A DNA stretch of 64,000 nucleotides from positions 15,672,043 through 15,736,042 of the forward strand of contig JANAVB010023996.1 of the NCBI GenBank assembly GCA_029216955.1. Reading direction: 5' to 3'. The translations under genes were made by a program, and so were the position numbers. The DNA is from Iris pallida. Lineage: Eukaryota; Streptophyta; Magnoliopsida; Asparagales; Iridaceae. The notes beneath the pieces were generated by a model, which was not told where the DNA came from, did not search any database, and worked only from the letters and a program-made list of their open reading frames with translations. This document shows, piece by piece, positions 1-12,484 of this stretch (position 1 is its first letter; the number at the start of each line of letters is the position of its first letter).

Positions 1-777
1 CAACCGAATTATGAATGAGCAATTCCAAATCGCAGGCTTGCAATAGTACGACTAATATAGGTACTACCACAAGTTCACACAATTTGCGAAGACTGACCTG
101 CATGGGCCACCAAAAAAACTTGTCACGATCCACACCCTATTTTCAAAATGCGAGTACGTGGGCATGTCCAACCTATGCCGCGGTATCGACGGTAGAATGC
201 TGTATAGACCTCAATGATCAAAGTCACAATATTTGCTCATAATTAATTTTGTTTGCTCATTCACAATAACTAAATCAACTTCAAAGATTATATTTGATTA
301 AAATATAATATCTCACAAAATAGAAAGAAACTAATTGACCAACTCATCTATGTAACTAGTCTCTAGGATTGGTCTTCAAAATATGTCTATATCCCTTCCA
401 AGGATCCAATGCATAGCAAGCGACTAATCTAAAAAATAAATTTCCAGTCAGGAATGGAGCAAGATCACCATAAACTACATTACACAATATAATATGTAAG
501 CATGAAGAAACAATAATAAGAATGATAAACTATAAACATGACACGATATGATAAGAAGGGTACTACTGTGACATGATAACAATATGAAATAGACTCGACG
601 AAAGACAAATAATAACCTATAGAGAAACAATGATCAAGGCACGTGTACTTATTGGCCCATTGGCTATTGGTCACACCTGATTTTGATAATCAATGACGAC
701 TTTGGTCGATACGCAAAATATAAAAACTGCTACAGGTTACAGAAATCATAGACAAAGAACATCTACAACATACTGCG
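1..777 (-). mobile_element. Element E: leader and 5' LTR fragment of a C-like LTR element
   Basis: Read on the minus strand, 121 onward is the end of a 5' LTR (TGTCACGA at 121 on the plus strand) and 1-120 is the leader. The same landmarks occur in element C at 41107-41190: a closing stem (GCAGG 32-36 with CCTGC 97-101), an inner hairpin (TAGTAC 44-49 with GTACTA 61-66), and the complement of TGGTGGCCCATGCAGGTC at 95-112, eight bases before the LTR. The first 130 or so LTR bases resemble the LTR of C, then diverge. Element D was inserted after base 777, so the rest of this LTR is displaced or lost. No coding sequence is visible. Confidence 0.6.
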
Positions 778-2392
778 TCTATTGTAACGCCCCAGTCCCA
801 AAATAGAAGGACTAGAACGTATCATGCCAGCTGTATACATATGAAGTACGCTCCAATATATGGAAACCTTGTATGTATACATAAGCTGTAAAATATAGAA
901 AGCCATGCCCAAACTAAATCTCATCCACAAATATGAAGTTTTAATGATATAATCAAATAGTCATTTGTACAAACGTTGGGCGGAGACAAATCCACTACCA
1001 ACTAATTTAAATAAGGAAGAATTATACAAAAAAATAATTTGGTCGAGCGAAGGAGATGACGATCCAAGAGCAACATCTCGAAGAATAGAGCGCAAGTCAT
1101 GGCCTTAGCTAGAGCACATGCAGAAAGTCACAAACACATCTGGAAAAATCACCAGGTTCTCAGAGGGACGTAACAAGATACAAGAAGAACATGCCATTAT
1201 AACTGCAAATGTAAATATTATAAAACTACAACATAATAGGGTCCCTAACCATCTAAGTGATATGTACTTTGAGGACAACGTTCTACGCAGGGGCTATAAG
1301 GATTCATGCAAGCAATAAAGAGTGGCCGTCAAGTAGCGCTCATCCAAGACACTATCGGTCGGGCAACAAATAGCGCTCATCCGAGTAACTATCACCCATA
1401 AATGTGTAAAAAGTAAATGTAGCCCCTACGCTAGTAGCTGTCCCCTCCCCCAAATGATACTATACATGCATCGTAACCATGACACACCAACATGTGTCGT
1501 TTCTACAACACGGTTTCATACCGAATAACTGTCAAGTCTTCTAACATGCATCTATTGACAATTATTCCTACGCATGCGCACAGGTGATCAGCCAACACAC
1601 AAGTGACCAATACATGATACTCACAACTCACACACAACTCATGATACAATCGTGACAAGTTTAATGAAATACACTAAGTTGACGGTAGTCCCTTAACTCT
1701 AAGTCCACATGCAAGAAAAAATAATAAACAAGAAATATAGATACAATAACTGAAATAAACTAAATGTAAGCAGTAAATATGGCAAGGTATCTTGCCTGGT
1801 GTGTCGCCTTGTGTGGTGCGATGATACACAAGCCTTGTATGTCCAATAGCCATGTTGACGTGAAGAAGTCCGAAGAAATAAGTATGTGATTAGTCAGAAT
1901 CCATGGTGATAATCGAGAAGATAAATATACTATTTTTAGAAAGTATTCTATATTGCTTAAAATTTTATTTAATTAAATGCTTGAAAATCCAGAATGCTTT
2001 TTAGGTAAAAACCTCAAGTTTTGTCAAAAATAATATTTTAGGCCAAAACTTATATTTTTAGAAATCAAAATATTTTAACTGAAACCAAAAATATTTTAGA
2101 AAAATTATTTAAGGCTAAAACTTATATTTTGTAAAACTGTAGTTTAGTCAAATAATTTAAAATATTACCGCCATATATCCTAGTCCAAAATTTTGTTATA
2201 AGATAGTTTTTAAGAAATTAGCTACCATATATATATTTAAATAAAAATGGTATAATACTTACTGTTAACAATACAACACTAATAAGGGTAATAATATTAT
2301 TCAAAATATTTATCAACCTCCATTACATACTGTAATACAAGGAACTTAATAGAACAATAACAAAGTTAAAATAAATAAAAATATTAACAACA

Positions 2393-2394
2393 AC

Positions 2395-2442
<48 letters not shown>
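2393..2442. repeat. (AAT)n microsatellite in D left LTR
   Basis: About 16 AAT units directly before the GC-rich block. The copy in the right LTR is slightly shorter. Confidence 0.95.
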
Positions 2443-2445
2443 CTA

Positions 2446-3660
2446 TTAAATAACCCATACTGCTCTTTTCCCCATTTCGAGACAGAGAAAGAGAAAGGGA
2501 GATGGATGGAAGAGGAAGGAGCGGGAGAGAGTGAGAGGGGTTACTGGGGCGGTCGCCGACGCACGTCGGAGGGGACGAGGCGGCCGGAGGGGCGCGATGC
2601 TCAAGCGTCGGTGGTTCGACAAGAGAGGGCTCGGGAGGACGTCGCAGCGGAGGGAAGAGCGGCGCTGACTCGCGGCCGGAGTCGAGGGATCGATACGGCG
2701 GAGTCGCTGGGGCTCGGAGGGGATCAGCGAAGGCGGCTCATTGCCCTCGGGTCGAAGCGGCGCTCGGTCGGGAACGGCTGGGATAGCGTCGGGGATAACC
2801 GAGGTGGAGATCCGGCCCGCGGCCGGGAAGCACGCGTGCGGTGTGCACTCCGGCACGGTGGTCCGGTATTGGCAATTGCCGGAGGCGGCGGAGCGGAACC
2901 CTCCGAGGTCGAGTGGAGGTGGCGGATACGCAGTTCCGACGGAGCTCGCTGGTCGAGATGGGGCACCGCGCTTCAAGCTCATCGGCGAAGGCGCACGGAG
3001 ACTCAGGTGAGGGTTTCGATCGTTTTATTTTTTTTGGGTGGCGGCGACCAGGGGATGGTCGGCCGATTTTTGGGAGATGACTGTGGTGATGGTGGTGGTT
3101 GTTTGGTGGGTTGGCCGGGGTTTCGGCCAGGGACAAGTGGTTGTGGGGTTGTTGAAGGAGGCAGAGGTGATGTTGTATCGCGGCGGTGGTAGTTTCGTAG
3201 TTGTGCTGGTGAAGGGTGATGCCGGCAGTGACTGGTTAGGGAGGCAAGAGTCAGCAGGATGACGGTTTGGGGTGACGATGGATGGTGTGGTTGAAGAGAC
3301 GGCGTGGTTGGGTTAAACAGGGCTCTGGTGAGGTTGTTGTCGGAGTTGGGGTAGATTTCGACGGCTGCGGCTGTCTTCGGAGGAAAAAAAACAGTAGGGG
3401 ATTGAAGGATTTAGTGACTGGGATGGATGGCTTGCGGTGTTTGTGGCGTAGAATTTGCTAGGTTGTCGGCTGCCGTCGTGTCCGGGGTGTGTCCCGACAC
3501 GAGGTGGATGGAGTCTGTACACGTGTCCTGTGAGACACAGAACGGGTCGGTATCCGGGGTTGTCGGACACGCTGGAGATAACTGTATTTGTACTAATATA
3601 GATATAGTGGATGAGAGGCACGGACACGATACACAATGGGGTGAAAATTTGGTGTTGTGG
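2446..3660. other. GC-rich block within the D left LTR
   Basis: A sharp change from AT-rich to GC-rich sequence, repeated at 9905-11130 in the other LTR. It lies directly downstream of the minus-strand TATA box at 3692-3699, so it would form the transcribed R-U5 leader. Several overlapping open frames exist on both strands, but none is conserved intact between the two LTRs and the proteins are Arg/Pro/Gly/Ser-rich, as expected from GC content alone. I do not call a gene here. Part of it (3478-3570) carries repeated GTGTCC/GGACAC words also seen in element C. Confidence 0.6.
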
Positions 3661-3691
3661 AGTTCATGGAAAAAGAGGGCAAGTACCTCTC

Positions 3692-3699
3692 CTTTTATA
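3692..3699 (-). promoter_or_regulatory. TATA box of D left LTR
   Basis: TATAAAAG on the minus strand, preceded by AT-rich U3 and followed by the GC-rich block. The same box is at 11149-11156 in the right LTR. It sets the element's polarity. Confidence 0.65.
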
Positions 3700-4249
3700 G
3701 GAGGTGGGAATCCCTTTAGGATAAGGGCAAAAATTGGTTAAAATCCCAAGAGATAATTTCATAATTAAATTCAAATTCATTTAAAATCGTTTAAGACCAT
3801 CTTTGATTTAAAACTTATTCAAATGTAAATCAATAAAAATAATCTTTTCAAATATACTTTATCATATTTAATTCAATTTAAACCAAAACAATATTTTCAA
3901 ATACTTTTTCGAATAATAAAATATTAATATTAAACAAATTTCGAAAATAGAATTACATTTATAGAATTTAAATTTTTGTACCTCATATGCAATAAATATT
4001 TGCATAAAACCTTGTTTTCAAAATTACCATTTATATAACCTTCCATGATGTAAAATAAATTTGTTAGAAATTCCAATATGACGCATTTTACAACTCTAAG
4101 CAATTAAAAATATTTATTATTTATTATTTAAAATAAAAACTATGATTCTAAAATAAAAATATTTTTACAAAAATATGTACCTCGCACATATTCGTACTCG
4201 ACGAGACATACGAAAATGCGAACTCATACGCGATGTTCAACACGACAAT

Positions 4250-5157
4250 TGTTAGTACCTTGACGAACAATCGATGGAAAAAACACGAATTCAGAAACAA
4301 TTGTAAAGATAATGTTTCTGGCAACAACACCCTAAAGAAGGTGATGTTGTATTATGAGAATCTAAAAAGATTATTTCGTAATATTTCTAGAAGGCAACAG
4401 AACCGTATAACTTCTAAAGAGAAGCGACGGTATTCTCGAAGGCAACCGAACCGTGTAACTTCTAAAGAGAAGCGACGGTATTCTCGAAGGCAACAAGAGA
4501 AGATCAACAACAGTTGAGTCTCAGATTCTCGAAGGCAACAGAAAGAGGGAGGAAGAAGAAGAACGGATCTCGCTGGGGTGTAGAACACCGGCGCTCAAAG
4601 CTATACCCGCAGTACGGATAAGCTCCCAGGAACCAGCAAGTTCAGGAGAACTTCTGGAACGCTCGTAAGTCAATATTTGAGACTTGAACGGGCTTCCTGG
4701 ACTTAACAGACCCCCTTTACCCTCTTCTTGGTGCATCTTTCAAAGGAGGCCAAGGGGCTCTATTTATAGAGTGGAGTTGAGACTTCACCTCTTCTCCTAT
4801 CCGATGTGGGACTAAAATACCAATACTCAAAAATAGAGTTTGATATTTTAGATCATCCCACAATCAGCATAGAAGTGTGCTAGTCCACGCCTACCCCCCG
4901 AACACTCCCGTGCATGCACGAGACATCCTGGAGTCCGTGTCCGAGTCCGAGTCCGCACAACAAAAATTAACTTTCATCCTTGTTGGATTTAATCCTTTTT
5001 CCTTCTAGAGAAATACTTCCACATGGCACAAACTTGTGCCCCACTACACCTCATGTGCACACCTCAACACAAGCAATGCATTATATTGAGATACTCACCA
5101 TTTGGTGTAGCCGATGTGGGACTATCTTTTCTAGTCCAAAGGCAAAAAATACCAACA
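4250..5157. mobile_element. Solo LTR nested in D left LTR
   Basis: A 908-bp insertion absent from the other LTR of D. It begins TGTTAGTA and ends TACCAACA, so the ends form an inverted repeat of the TG...CA type, and it is flanked by the 5-bp duplication ACAAT (4245-4249 and 5158-5162). The empty site in the right LTR has a single ACAAT near 11695. An internal CTATTTATAG (TATA-like) and two copies of CCGATGTGGGACTA are present. With no internal domain it is best read as a solo LTR left after LTR-LTR recombination. The superfamily is not clear. Confidence 0.82.
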
Positions 5158-5258
5158 ACAATTTCGTACATGACGTACAATACGACTATGTGACGCACAA
5201 AATGCAAAGTAAGAAATTAATACCAAAAAATTCATAGTAGAAATTTAGGGGGTTTACA

Positions 5259-5300
5259 TCCTACCCAACTTACAAGAATTTTGTCCTCGAAATTTAGGAA
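5259..5300 (-). other. Polypurine tract and chromovirus 3'-end remnant of D
   Basis: On the minus strand the bases before the 3' LTR read GTAAGTTGGGTAGGA, a purine-rich second-strand primer. Just upstream is AATTTCGAGGACAAAATT, close to the conserved end of Tekay/Del pol genes. Element C has the matching sequence at 23121-23160. Confidence 0.6.
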
Positions 5301-8190
5301 AAATTAGGGTAGGTAGGCTTTAGGAGATAGAAAGAGTTTAAGGATGAGAAATCACGATTTAATTTATTAGACGAGGAGAAGAAACGACATTCAACGAAAA
5401 TTGACAATTTGATAACTTAAAAGAATAAATCAATGGTGTAGTTTTGTAATGATCATGCGCATGACATCCTTCTGTGTCTAATTTTGTCATACTGCCATCA
5501 ATCCTAGAATCACCAAAATTTCAAAGATTTTTAATAACTTCCTCTATCTCATTCAAAGACTACTAATTCCATATTCGGGTCGCGTTAAATATCATCATGA
5601 TCTTCAAGTAATCACTATTTTTTTAGTAATAAATCTTCAAAAGCTTCGATTTCTTCTCAATATTCATATTCCATTAAACTTAAAAGGCACTTTTTTCTTC
5701 TCTCTTTTTTTTCTCCCAAAATTTGAATCCCCTCAAAGATGTATATTGAATAATTTTTTTTTCTTGAAACGTATTTTCATTCCTTTATAACTATCCTCAA
5801 AATAAATCTCATAAACTATTAAAAATTCTTCGAGGCATACTACGTATATATCCGACCTTCAAACCGATATTTATTCCCAAAAATCCAATTCACAAAAATT
5901 TGATTCCTTAGAGAGATGTTTAAATCCTATATTTCAAAATAGAAATTTTGATAAGTTAAAACTTTCGATTCAATAATCTCTAATCTTATTTTAACATATC
6001 TATTTATATACTCCCTTTTTTCTCAAGCTAAATTTTGTCTTTCGTAATCCTTTTGAATTTAAAATTCAATAAACCCTCAATGAATTTAGTCTAAGTAAAA
6101 ATCAAACTCTTCACATACTCATTTAACAACGTAAAAATTTATCTTTAAGGTACCATCATAGAAATCTATTTTCAATATTCTTGATTACTCTTGAACCTGT
6201 TTGTCACTCACAAGTATACCATCTACTTAAACATAATATCACCTTTTCTCAATTCCATCTAAAAACATTTAACTTATGTCAAACCTTATATACCTTGTAA
6301 TCGCTTACTCATCTTAACCAAGGCTGCATGAATCATGAAGGAGTTTAATGAAATCCCCGAGAGGAAGCTAGCCAAAAGGAAAGGAAAGAAAAATATATGG
6401 TTAGGTTCAAGAGAAAAATATATGGTTAGGTTCAAGGGTCGTGGTGAGGTTTATGAAGATGTTATGGGTCTAAGTAAACCAAGATAAATAAAGAATAAGC
6501 AATCAAGAATAAACACAAAGTTAAGCATTTATGGAATTAAGTAGATCACAATCATTCCTTGAGTCAAAAAGATGTGAGTCAGATTTGGTCTCTAACCGAA
6601 GTCAGAAAGGACGATAGTATTATGGTAGGGTTATAGGCTAGCCATTTTGACTTGAGAGTCACATCATAAAAATAGAGTGCAAGGGGACGTGTTTTAGTAG
6701 GACATGATATACCTACACGAAGGTGGGCTCGTCTAGGTCTTGCATATGAAATTTGTTGGAAGGAAAAGCCTAGTGTTGTGCTCCAAATATCAACGTCACG
6801 ATATGGGACACCAAATGATCAAAATAGAAAGTGGGAGTTCATGAGATAATGATTAACGTACAAAAATAAAAATAATTAAGTTAAGGCACGAAATAAAGAT
6901 AGTTAAGGAACCTAGTTGATCAAAGTAAAATAAGTTAGGGACACGGTTTCTAGAGAGAAGACAGTCTCTTAGATGGAACATGGTCAAGGAAAAGATTCTA
7001 ATCATTTCTAAATAATTAGATGGTCACGATAAAATATCTAGATTTGAGGGAAGGTCGAGACATGACCTCATAGTTTAGTAGATGACTAACTATGCTTGAG
7101 TATTTACGACTATCATGGCCATGGGTGATATGTCACTAATGTGGACTACTCTATCTCATTATGGCTATCTTGGTTGCCTACCATTATAAGTCTAACTTCT
7201 TGAACTCGAGCCTTTACAAAAATTCTCGAAAAATAATCTACCATAATTTTTGTTCATTCTAAATCATCGAACATAATCATAACTTAGAATGTAAATTCCT
7301 TTAAAAAATAACTTTTCATTATATCAAACTTGTAATAAAACTCCATAATCCTATCAGTCGTCAACTCCCTTTTTTTTCACCAAAATTTAAATATCCATAA
7401 TCAAGGCTTTAAACTTGAAATCTAAATAACTTTATAAATCATAGATCATATGACACAATTTAAAATTTAGATTTTTCCTTCAAAGTCGATTTCATATCCT
7501 CCAAAATATTTAAACAAATTTTTTACCATCATCTCTTCAAACTCAAAATTAAATAAACTTATAAATCGTACGACTCAATTTAAAACCTCAAGCTCTCTCA
7601 AACTAAACTTCCGTCTTCTCTAGTTGTCTACAAAATCATAAGTGAAACTCCTTAAATAATCTCGAGATAAACTTTATAATATTACAATCCAAACTTTAAA
7701 GTTAACCGTAAATCATGCGTCACAATATAAAAACTTAAGTTATTTCTCAATTGATTTCATATCCCTAATAAATCATAACTATTTCACCATTTCAAAAAAA
7801 ATCATAAATCATAAATTTGTTTTCTCGATCTAGCTATCCTCTTGTGTATACCAACTTGTAATAACAAAATAAAATTCTAACTATCCTTTGAAGGCGGTAA
7901 TATGCTACTATCCAACTTGGAATTAACTAATCCTTAAGATCATATTTCTAGAAAAATAAATGCCTTTATGACTCAATTAAAATCTTAATGCATATTAATG
8001 GTCAATGTAACCTTCTAGCCATGTGTTCAACCTATGGGCATATACTAGGTAGTCATCTTAGTAAGCATGAAACTAAGAATTTACGGTAGAAGGAGTCGAG
8101 CAAAATACAAATCAAGGAGGTCGAACGAGAGTTTGGAATTTGAAGTCAAGAAAGGATGTCAAGTAGGTGGATGAGATTCAAGACTCTAAT
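5301..8190. other. Non-coding core of element D
   Basis: AT-rich, with scattered homopolymer runs. No frame has length, codon structure or motifs that suggest a protein. Nothing else was recognised. Confidence 0.7.
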
Positions 8191-8197
8191 CCTATAT

Positions 8198-8267
8198 TGC
8201 AGGCCCGTTCGGTACAATCATGTAATCGAAACGGCAAACTTGACCTGCAAGGGCCACCATAAAAATA
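8198..8267 (-). promoter_or_regulatory. Structured leader and putative primer binding site of D
   Basis: TGCAGG (8198-8203) pairs with CCTGCA (8244-8249). Inside, CCGTTCG (8205-8211) pairs with CGAAACGG (8227-8234). The complement of TGGTGGCCC-TTGCAGGTC lies at 8242-8259, eight bases from the 5' LTR, matching elements C and E. Confidence 0.5.
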
Positions 8268-9851
8268 TGTAACGCCCCAGTCCCAAAATAGAAGGACTAG
8301 AACGTATCATGCCAGCTGTATACATACGAAGTACGTTCCAATGTATGGAAATCTTGTATGTATACATAAGCTATAAAATGTAGAAAGCCATGCCTAAACT
8401 AAATCTCATCCAAAAATATAAAGTTTTAATGATATAATCAAATAGTCATTTGTACAAACGTTGGACAGAGACAAATCCACTACCAATTAATTTAAATAAT
8501 GAAGAATTATACAAAGAAAATAATTTAGTCGAGCGAAGGAGATGACGATCCAAGAGCAACATCTGGAAGAATAGAGCGCAAGTCATGGCCTTAGCTAGAG
8601 CACCTGCAGAAAGTCACAAACACACCTGGAGAAATCATCAGGTCCTTAGAGGGACGTAACAAGATACAGGAAGAACATGCCATTATAACTGTAAATGTAA
8701 ATATTATAAAACTACAACATAATATGGTCCCTAACCATCTAAGTGATATGCACTTTGAGGACAACGTTCTACGCAGGGGCTGTAAGGATTCACGCAAGCA
8801 ATAAAGAGTAGCCGTCAAGTAGCGCTCATCCGAGTCACTATCACCCATAAATGTGTAAAAAGTAAATGTAGCACCTACGCTAGTAGCTGTCCCCTCCCCC
8901 CAATGATACTATACATGTATCGTAACCACGACACACCAACACGTGTCATTTTCATAACACGGTTTCATACCTAATAACTGTCAAGTCTTCTAACATGCAT
9001 CTATTGACAGTTATTCCTATGCATGCGCACGGGTGGTCAGCCAATACGCAAGTGACCAATACATGATACTCACAACTCACACACAACTCGTGATACAATC
9101 GTGACAAGTTTAATGAAATATACTAAGTTGACGGTAGTCCCTTAACTCTAAGTCCACATACAATTAAGAAAATAATAAACAAGAAATATAGATACAATAA
9201 CTGAAATAAAATGCAACTAAATATAAGCAATAAATATGGCAAGGTATCTTGCCTGGTGTGTCACCTTGTGTGGTGCGATGATTCACAAGCCTTGTTTGTC
9301 CAATAGCCATGTTGATGTGAAGAAGTCCGAAGAAATAAGTATGTGATTAGTCAGAATCCATGGTGATAATCGAGAAGATAAATATACTATTTTAGAAAGT
9401 ATTCTATATTGCTTAAAAATTTATTTAATTAAATGCTTGAAAATTCAAAATACTTTTTAGGTAAAAACCCCAAGTTTTGTCAAAAATAATATTTTAGGCC
9501 AAAACTTATATTTTTAGAAATTAAAATATTTTAAGTGAAACCAAAAATATTTTAGAAAAATTATTTCAGGCTAAAACCTATATTTTGTAAAACTGTAGTT
9601 TAGTCAAATAATTTAAAATATTACTGCCATATATCCTAGTCCAAAATTTCGTTATAAGATAGTTTTTAAGAAATTAGCTACCATATATATATTTAAATAA
9701 AAATGGTATAATACTTACTGTTAACAATACAACAATAATAAGGGTAATAATATTATTCAAAATATTTATCAACCTCCATTACATTCTGTAATACAAGGAA
9801 CTTAATAGAACAATAACACAGTTAAATTAAATAATTAAAAATATTAACAAA

Positions 9852-9898
<47 letters not shown>
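9852..9898. repeat. (AAT)n microsatellite in D right LTR
   Basis: Counterpart of the tract at 2393-2442. Confidence 0.95.
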
Positions 9899-9899
<1 letters not shown>

Positions 9900-9904
9900 C
9901 TATT

Positions 9905-11130
9905 AAATAACCCATACTGTTCTCTTCCCCATTTTGAGACAGTGAAAGAGAGAGAGAGATGGAAGGAAGTGGAAGGAGCGGAAGAGAGTGAGAGGGGTTA
10001 CCGGGGCGGTCGCCGACGCTCGTCGGAGGGGACGAGGCGGCCAGAGGGGCTCGGTGTTCAAGCGTCGATGGTTCGGCAAGAGAGGGCTCGGGAGGACATC
10101 GCAGCGGAGAGCGGAGCGGCGCTGACTCGCGGCGGGAGTCGAAGGCTCGATACGATAGAGTCGCTGGGGCTCGGAGGGGATCAGTGGAGGCGGCTCGTTG
10201 CCCTCGGGTCGGAGCGGCGCTCGTCTGGGATGGCGTCGGGGATAACCGAGGTGGAGATCCGACCCGCGGCCGGGAAGCACGCGTGCGGTGAGCACTCCGG
10301 CGCTGTGGTCCGCTACTGGCAATTGCCAGAGGCGGTGGAGCGGAACCCTCTAAGATCGAGTAAAGGCGACGGATACGCAGTTCCGCCGGAGCTCGCTGGT
10401 CGAGATGGGGCGCCGCGCTTCAAGCTCGTCGGCAAAGGCGCACGGAGACTCAGGTAAGGGTTTCGATCGTTCTGTTTTTTTGGGTGGCGGCGACCAGGGG
10501 ATGGTCGGCCGATTTTTTGAAGATGACTGTGGTGATGGTGGTGGTTGTTCGGTGGATTAGCCAGGGTTTCGACCAGAGACAAGTGGCTGTAGGGTTGTTG
10601 AAGGAGGCGAAGGTGATGTTGTACCGCGTCGGTGGTTGTTTCGTAGTAGTGCTGGTGAAGTGTGATGCCGACGGTGATCGGTGAGGGAGGCAAGAGTCAG
10701 CAGGGTGACGGTTTGGGGTCACGGTTTGGGGTGACGGTGGATGGTGTGGTTGAAGAGACGATGTGGTTGGGTTAAACAGGGCTCCGGCGAGGTTGTTGTC
10801 TGAGTTGGGGTAGATCTCGACGGCTGCGGCTGTCTTCGGAGGAAAAAATAGTAGGGGATTGAAGGATTTAGTGGCTGGGATGGATGTCTTGCGGTGTTTG
10901 TGGCATAGAATTTGCTGGATTGTAGGCTGCCATCGTGTCCGGGGTGTGTCCTGACACGAGGTGGATGGAGTCTGTACACGTGTCCTGCGAGACACAGAAC
11001 GGGTCGGTGTCCGGGATTGTCGGACATGGTGGAGATAACTGTATTTGTACTAATATGGATATAGTGGATGGGAGGCACAGACACGATGCACAATGGGGTA
11101 GAAATTTGGTGTTGTGGAGTTCATGAAAAA
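9905..11130. other. GC-rich block within the D right LTR
   Basis: Copy of the block at 2446-3660. Frames that are open here are not the ones open in the left copy, which argues against a maintained protein. Confidence 0.6.
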
Positions 11131-11148
11131 AAAGGGCAAGTACCTCTC

Positions 11149-11156
11149 CTTTTATA
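11149..11156 (-). promoter_or_regulatory. TATA box of D right (5') LTR
   Basis: TATAAAAG on the minus strand. This LTR would drive the full-length D transcript. Confidence 0.65.
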
Positions 11157-11800
11157 GGAGGTGGGAATCCCATTAGGATAAGGGCAAAAATTGGTTAAAA
11201 CCCTAAGAGATAGTTTCATAATTAAATTAAAATCCATTTAAAATCGTTTAAAACCATCTTTGATTTAAAACTTATTCAAATGTAAGTCAATAAAAATAAT
11301 CTTTTCAAATATACTTTATCATATTTAATTCAATTTAAACCAAAATAATATTTTCAAATACTTTTTCGAATAATAAAATATTAATATTAAATAAATTTTC
11401 AAAATAGAATTATATTTATAAAATTTAAATTTTTGTACCTCATACGCAATAAATATTTGCATAAAACCTTGTTTTCAAAATAACCATTTATATAACCTTC
11501 CATGATGTAAAATAAAGTTTTTAGAAATTCCAACATGACGCATTTTACAACTCTAAGCAATTAAAAATATTTATTATTTAAAATAAAAACTACGATTCTA
11601 AAATAAAATTATTTTTACAAAAATATGAACCTCGCACATATTCGTACTCGACGAGACATACAAAAATGCGAACTCATACGCGACGTTCAACATGACAATT
11701 TCGTACGTGACGTACAATACGACTATGTGACGTACAAAATGGAAAGTAAGAAATTAATACCAAAAAAATTATAGTAGAAATTTAGGGGGTTTACATCTAT

Positions 11801-12479
11801 ATCCCACTACAACAGAACATTTCATCGTCATCCAAAAACAAATCGCATTGGAAATTCAGATCGAGTCATTTTATATTTTCTTCTTTATTTTCAATTTTAT
11901 TGAGTCTAGAAAATATAAATGTGAGGTCGTTCGAGAATGATTCTGGCTTAGGTTATTCTCAGTCCACATATCTAAATAAGCCTACCTACTTGTCCCAAAA
12001 ACCCCACAATTCCAATAAGCCCAAAACCTATGCAATTTGGCCCAAAGCTTTTGAGTTCTGACCCAACAAAACTCTGGGCGAACTCTGACCGAGTTCGTTC
12101 AGTGTTCGGTCGAACTATTTTGAAATTCAGTTACCACCAAATCTGCATGCAATGTTCGAATGCGAGATTCATGCATCCGAACTCTACCCGAGTTCGATCG
12201 CCAAAACACTATAAATAGAGAACGATTTTCATATTTTCAAATCACTCATTCACTATCTCTTCTCTATCTTTTTTAAAATGTTTTCAACGATCTAAAGCTT
12301 TCACATCTAGCCTATACTACTCTTAACCAAAGCCAGTACAGTTCTGTTCGATCTAGTATTTTGGTTCAAAAGAGTTGTATCAGAGGTTGCAATTCAGAAA
12401 ATGTTCCAGTTTTCAGAATTAGTTTGTTGGAGTCGGTCGTGCACTCGTCACCAAGGCACGGTGTTGTAAGAGACTACAA
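11801..12479. other. Unassigned spacer between D and F
   Basis: AT-rich with several GAGTTCG/CGAACT words, a plus-strand TATAAATA at 12210-12217 and, at about 12372, TTGTATCAGAGGT, which resembles a tRNA-Met primer binding site (TGGTATCAGAGC). It may be the broken 5' end of a plus-oriented element, but I could not define its ends. No gene is seen. Confidence 0.35.
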
Positions 12480-12484
12480 GCTCT

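Larger units (their letters stand above)
783..5258 (-). repeat. Element D left (3') LTR
   Basis: Runs from TGTAACGCC to GGTTTACA and matches 8268-11795 along its length, apart from a 908-bp solo LTR plus its 5-bp duplication at 4250-5162. Without that insert it is about 3.56 kb. It contains an (AAT)n tract, a GC-rich block and a minus-strand TATA box. In minus orientation U3 is about 1.5 kb (5258 to about 3700) and R-U5 about 2.9 kb. Confidence 0.9.
783..11795 (-). mobile_element. Element D: non-coding long-LTR (LARD-like) retrotransposon
   Basis: Two LTRs (783-5258 and 8268-11795) begin TGTAACGCCCC and end GGGTTTACA. They are flanked by a perfect 5-bp target duplication, TCTAT, at 778-782 and 11796-11800. 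Polarity is minus: a TATAAAAG box reads on the minus strand in both LTRs, and a purine-rich tract lies beside the left LTR. The core (5259-8267) is about 3 kb, AT-rich and without a convincing reading frame. Long LTRs around a non-coding core fit the LARD class, which depends on proteins of other elements. The AATTTCGAGGAC-like sequence next to the polypurine tract is typical of the 3' end of Tekay/Del chromoviruses, so D probably derives from one. Confidence 0.88.
8268..11795 (-). repeat. Element D right (5') LTR
   Basis: Runs from TGTAACGCC to GTTTACA, 3528 bp, without the solo-LTR insertion of the left copy. The two copies differ by scattered substitutions and small indels. Confidence 0.9.

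Noticed and set aside
1118..1318. Small open frames in the D LTR (also 8591-8848) and in 4233-4588 within the solo LTR
   Set aside because: Short and without motifs; the D LTR frame is not the same one as in the other LTR copy.
2506..3262. Long overlapping open frames on both strands in the GC-rich block of D (and 9903-11173)
   Set aside because: They are open because GC-rich DNA has few stops. The matching frames in the other LTR are broken or shifted, and no domain is visible.
12372..12384. tRNA-Met-like primer site and TATA box upstream of F as a separate element
   Set aside because: Only partial match to TGGTATCAGAGC and no LTR pair in the window, so I left it as an unassigned spacer.
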